Positions 60,869-64,000 of a stretch of DNA of 64,000 nucleotides are shown here, in pieces. Under the pieces are notes generated by a model. That model made no database searches. It worked only from the letters and a program-made list of their open reading frames with translations, and was not told the origin of the DNA. Source of the DNA: M55B127 sp034521955 (GTDB lineage: Bacteria > Bacillota > Halanaerobiia > Halanaerobiales > M55B127); assembly GCA_034521955.1 (NCBI GenBank), contig JAXHLT010000003.1, positions 496,001 to 560,000 of the forward strand. Reading direction: 5' to 3'. The position numbers and the translations under genes are program-made. The first letter of the stretch is position 1; each line of letters starts with the position of its first letter.

Positions 60869-62167
60869 ATGAAACTAGCTGAAAATTTTATCTTCAAGCC
60901 AAACAAAACGCAACAGATTATACTTGGCTGTCTAGGATATGCAAGTGCAAGATTATATAATGTCGGCAACTATGAACGAAGAAATCACTCTAAAGACAGT
61001 GATAAAGATTTTCCTGACTGGTATAACCAAAAGAAAGAACTAAAAGATCATTTTTGGTATAAAAATCTACCATCACAGACAGCCCAAGAGACTTTAAAGT
61101 TCCTATCAGACAATTGGAAATCCTATTTTAAATCTCTCAAAGACTATAAATCTAACCCTAACAAATATACAGGCAAACCTAAACCACCATCATATAAGCC
61201 TAAAGACGATAAATTCAATTTCCGTTTTCTTAACCACGGGTTTAAGGTTATAGATAATAAATTAAGATTATCGATCCCTAAACAACTAAAGGATTATTTA
61301 AAAGATGAATACTCTATCAACCAAAAATTCTTATGGATAAAAGTGCCTAAAGAGCTTTTATCTGATGATAGAGAGTATATTTTAAATAATACTACTAGAT
61401 TAGAGTTTAAACCTTTAGTTAATGACAATTATAAACTTATCCTAACTTATAAAGTCGATACACCACAAATTAAACCCGATAACGGCAATTATCTGTCTAT
61501 CGATCTAGGAATTAATAACCTTGCAGCTTGTTATTCGAACAAAACCAAAGAGAGTTTTATTCTAGATGGCGGTCAATATTTAAGTATCAGTCGGTATTTT
61601 AACAAGAAGATAAAACACTTTCAATCTATCTTAAACTCACAAGGCAAGCAAACTTCTAAACGATTAAAACAACTATACCAAAAACGAGATAGACAGATTA
61701 GACATCTAATTCATTCTGCTACTAAAAAGATAGTTGATTATTGTATCGACCATAACATTAATAGAGTTATAGTCGGCAATATCAAAGGTATCAGAGGCGA
61801 TAACAATATCGGCAAGGTAAACAACCAAAAGCTACATCAACTTCCTTATGAAGAAATATACCACCAATTAGAGTATAAGCTCAAATTAAAAGGTATCAAT
61901 TTAATCAAAAAGAATGAAGACTATACTAGCCAATGTAGTCCTTATACCAAAAAGGTCACTAAAAAATATGCCCAAGGTTCTAACCGTAAAAAGCGAGGTT
62001 TATATGTAACCGAAAATAAAACCTTTAACGCTGATACTGTAGGTGCTTTCAATATTTTAAGAAAATATCTATACCAAAGACGCAAAGGTCCTGATATTGA
62101 CCTCAAAGTTGAAGGTTTAAATAATCTAATCAAATACTCATGGAACAGCAACCAATTTGTAGCTTAA
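60869..62167 (+). CDS. tnpB: TnpB RNA-guided nuclease of the IS605 family
   Basis: 432 residues, full length, from ATG 60869 behind AAGGAGGTG. The N-terminal part reads KLAENFIFKPNKTQQIILGC and SQTAQETLKFLSDNWKSYF. RuvC-I is YLSIDLGINNLAACYS with Asp212. The second motif reads VIVGNIKGIRG, without the Glu seen in ISDra2-type TnpB at that place. The zinc-ribbon region, TSQCSPYTKKVTKKYAQGSN, keeps only one clear Cys. RuvC-III is FNADTVGAFNIL with Asp389. TnpB uses an RNA from the element's right end to cut donor joints and keep the element. Confidence 0.88.
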   Translation: MKLAENFIFKPNKTQQIILGCLGYASARLYNVGNYERRNHSKDSDKDFPDWYNQKKELKDHFWYKNLPSQTAQETLKFLSDNWKSYFKSLKDYKSNPNKYTGKPKPPSYKPKDDKFNFRFLNHGFKVIDNKLRLSIPKQLKDYLKDEYSINQKFLWIKVPKELLSDDREYILNNTTRLEFKPLVNDNYKLILTYKVDTPQIKPDNGNYLSIDLGINNLAACYSNKTKESFILDGGQYLSISRYFNKKIKHFQSILNSQGKQTSKRLKQLYQKRDRQIRHLIHSATKKIVDYCIDHNINRVIVGNIKGIRGDNNIGKVNNQKLHQLPYEEIYHQLEYKLKLKGINLIKKNEDYTSQCSPYTKKVTKKYAQGSNRKKRGLYVTENKTFNADTVGAFNILRKYLYQRRKGPDIDLKVEGLNNLIKYSWNSNQFVA

Positions 62168-62329
62168 ACTTTTTAATTAAAAGTATCTCCGAGTCTGTAA
62201 CAAGATAGGAGTAGTGGGTACGGACTACCCGAATAGGTAACTTGATCGATATTGCGGGTGAAATTCATCTTGTGTCCCATAAGATCAAGCGACTATGAAG
62301 CTCGGTATTTCAATGCCGAGTAGTTCACA
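62168..62329 (+). ncRNA. probable omega-RNA / right end of the IS605 element
   Basis: The stretch between the tnpB stop and the right end is richer in G+C than its surroundings and strongly structured, with GGGTACGGACTACCCGAAT, ACTTGATCGATATTGCGGGT and the terminal CTCGGTATTTCAATGCCGAG hairpin. In this family the omega-RNA covers the 3' end of tnpB plus the right end, and the guide is the flank immediately behind. Here that flank starts ATATTATAATATTAATAA (62330 on). Confidence 0.6.
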
Positions 62330-62372
62330 TATTATAATATTAATAACAAAGTAAAGAAAGGATGATGATTTT

Positions 62373-64000
62373 TGACAGAAGATAATATAATCAACATCGA
62401 TGATTTTATTAAAAACAACAGTCAAGATAGTTTTTGAAGATGAAGTATTAGAACCAATAAAAAGTTATAAAATTCCCAGAAACGAACCATGTCCCTGTGG
62501 AAGTGGAAAAAAGTTTAAAAAATGTTGTGGTAAAATAACACCTGAAAAACCGATCACATATTACCTAGATAAACTTGAACCACTATTTAATAATTTTAAT
62601 GGTTCTGATAATATTGATTTAGCTAAATATTTTGAGATCATTAAAAAAGCTGATCAAGATTATCCAGTAGAACCTATATTCTCAGAAATGGCAGGTGTAA
62701 TTTCTTATCATTTAAATAAATTTGATCAATCAGCTAAATATTTAACAAAGTATTATAATATAGTGCAAACAGACCTAGAAATGGAGTTTTTGCTATATTT
62801 AATAGATAGTTTAAATCAAATTAATGAATTTGAAAAATCTGAAGAAATTTTAGAAAAAATGATAAACATTTATAATAATCATGAAATAAATTTATTAATG
62901 ACTGAAGTTAAATTGGCTTTAGATAAGACAGAAGAAGGATATGAATATGGTCTTGAATGTTATAAAAAATCTGATTATAACCTAAATGTATTAAACTTAA
63001 TATTAAATGTATTTTTTGAATATAAACTTATTGTAAAAATTATTCCTTTAGTAGCAGATAATTATCATAAACTAAAAAATTTAAAGGAAGAACAAAAAAT
63101 TTATTTTAACTTTATAGAAGACTTAATTGAAATTGTATTTTTAACCAAAGATCCTTCAACTTTAAAAAATAAAGAAAAGGCAAATTATCTAGAAATAATA
63201 GCCAAAATATTAGAAATTGTTAACTCAACTGATGGTTTAATTCAGCATAATTACAATAAAATGAATGAGATGATATCTGATGAATATGATTTATCATTCT
63301 TATTACTCCGACTATTTGAAACATTACAAAAATATGAATGGATAGTAGAAAACGAAGAAATATTAATGGAATTAGCTGATAATCAAGATATATTACATGA
63401 CTTTTTTATTGAGGCAAACTATAAATCTGGAAACTATAATAGTGTAATAGATAATCTATATGAGATTTATGAATTTAATTTCTTGAATTCTTCTGATCAC
63501 TTTATTATACGAGATTACACTAAATACTATGTCAAAAGTTTATATTATATGAAAGATGATCATAAAATTAAAAAACTACTTTCATTTTTAACTAAAAATT
63601 TAAATAATGATACACTCAATTTTATTCTTTCTTCGATTGATAATGAAAATTATATTAATACTTTAAATCTTTTAGAATACTTAAAGTCAGTTGATGAAGA
63701 TAATATGATCAATACAGAAAATTTATTAGAAATTATTCTTTCATTTATAGTAAGAAAAAACTTAAAATATGCTGATAAAGATACCCTAGTTAAAGAAGAT
63801 TACAAAAAAATCGTTGAATACTTAGATGAATATAGTTCTTATAATAATAAATCATTCATCTATCACTTTACCAATTGGTTATTAAATAAAGTTGAGGAAA
63901 AAAGTTATGATATTCCATTAAAAGAAATTATTAAAAAAGACTGTAATCATTTGTTTTCTGTTGAACTAAAATATCTTGTTATATTAAAATACTTAGATCC
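62373..64000 (+). CDS. SEC-C motif protein with helical repeats, partial
   Basis: A long frame with no stop up to the window end. TTG 62373 (GGATGATG upstream) begins LTEDNIINIDDFIKNN, but an indel in the A-run near 62412 separates it from the main frame, which is open from ATG 62400. The main frame has the zinc-binding SEC-C motif RNEPCPCGSGKKFKKCCG, then about 500 residues of helical, TPR-like text (for example FEKSEEILEKMINIYNN and YEYGLECYKKSDYN). SEC-C domains occur on SecA and on many uncharacterised proteins. The function is unknown and the C-terminus is outside the window. Confidence 0.65.

Larger units (their letters stand above)
60284..62329 (+). mobile_element. IS200/IS605-family element with tnpA and tnpB
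   Basis: Two codirectional genes (Y1 transposase, then TnpB) are flanked by subterminal hairpins instead of inverted repeats, as is normal for the family: on the left CACCC..GGGTG with a T-rich loop (about 60286-60306), on the right CTCGGTATTTCAATGCCGAG (about 62299-62318) followed by TAGTTCAC at the presumed right end. The left boundary is not fixed and may lie up to about 30 bases further left. It is inserted behind the group II intron. Confidence 0.75.

Noticed and set aside
62168..62329. A riboswitch or tRNA-like element after tnpB
   Set aside because: Its position and terminal hairpin match the right end and omega-RNA of an IS605 element; no tRNA arms or riboswitch core were recognised.

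Overview
The window is AT-rich, with Firmicute-style ribosome binding sites (AGGAGG, GAGGTG), TTG and GTG starts and clostridial-type protein families. By resemblance I would place it in an anaerobic low-GC Firmicute, most likely Halanaerobiales. This is inferred from protein character and not from a marker gene. No rRNA, tRNA or CRISPR array was seen.

Layout. (1) 1-3.9 kb: an EPS-type winged-helix regulator and a Wzz-like chain-length protein, then a small accessory patch with a tyrosine recombinase, an intact MntA/HepT toxin-antitoxin pair, a second copy of the recombinase 3' end, and a UPF0175 antitoxin with an internally deleted PIN partner. (2) 4-30.6 kb: a surface-polysaccharide locus. 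It encodes a nearly complete legionaminic acid (bacterial sialic acid) pathway in the order legB-legC-legF-legI-legG-legH-ptmE, a flippase, a possible sialyl/legionaminyl-type transferase, acetyl- and sulfotransferases, gmd/fcl for GDP-fucose, a nucleotide-sugar dehydrogenase, an EpsG-like polymerase, GT2 transferases, rmlACBD for dTDP-rhamnose, a polyprenyl glycosylphosphotransferase and an epimerase. Almost every gene here except gmd is broken by small indels while the protein sequence between the breaks is well preserved. (3) 26.2-34.7 kb: duplicated and decayed manC/fcl copies, two antisense abrB remnants and a complete insertion sequence with iterated terminal repeats. (4) 35-46.4 kb: a defence and toxin-antitoxin island. 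(5) 46.6-58.3 kb: mostly intact chromosomal genes (membrane-bound nucleotide-sugar dehydratase, VIT-type metal transporter, SLC13 permease, LtaS/OpgB-like enzyme, lipid kinase, ROK regulator and SIS isomerase). (6) 58.3-62.3 kb: a group II intron directly behind a terminator, then an IS200/IS605 element with tnpA, tnpB and a probable omega-RNA. (7) A SEC-C protein runs off the end.

The most interesting feature is the island at 35.0-43.0 kb. It holds three consecutive, divergent copies of the same three-gene operon: a Xre-type HTH protein, an ImmA/IrrE-type HExxH metalloprotease and a PIN-like nuclease. All nine reading frames are open, the genes abut or overlap, and each operon has its own repeat-type operator candidate over its promoter. 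Neighbouring toxin-antitoxin and abortive-infection genes (Fic, Panacea-domain antitoxins, AbiEi/AbiEii, HepT) are all damaged. I infer a protease-gated toxin-antitoxin or phage-defence module in which the protease inactivates the HTH repressor and so releases the PIN nuclease.
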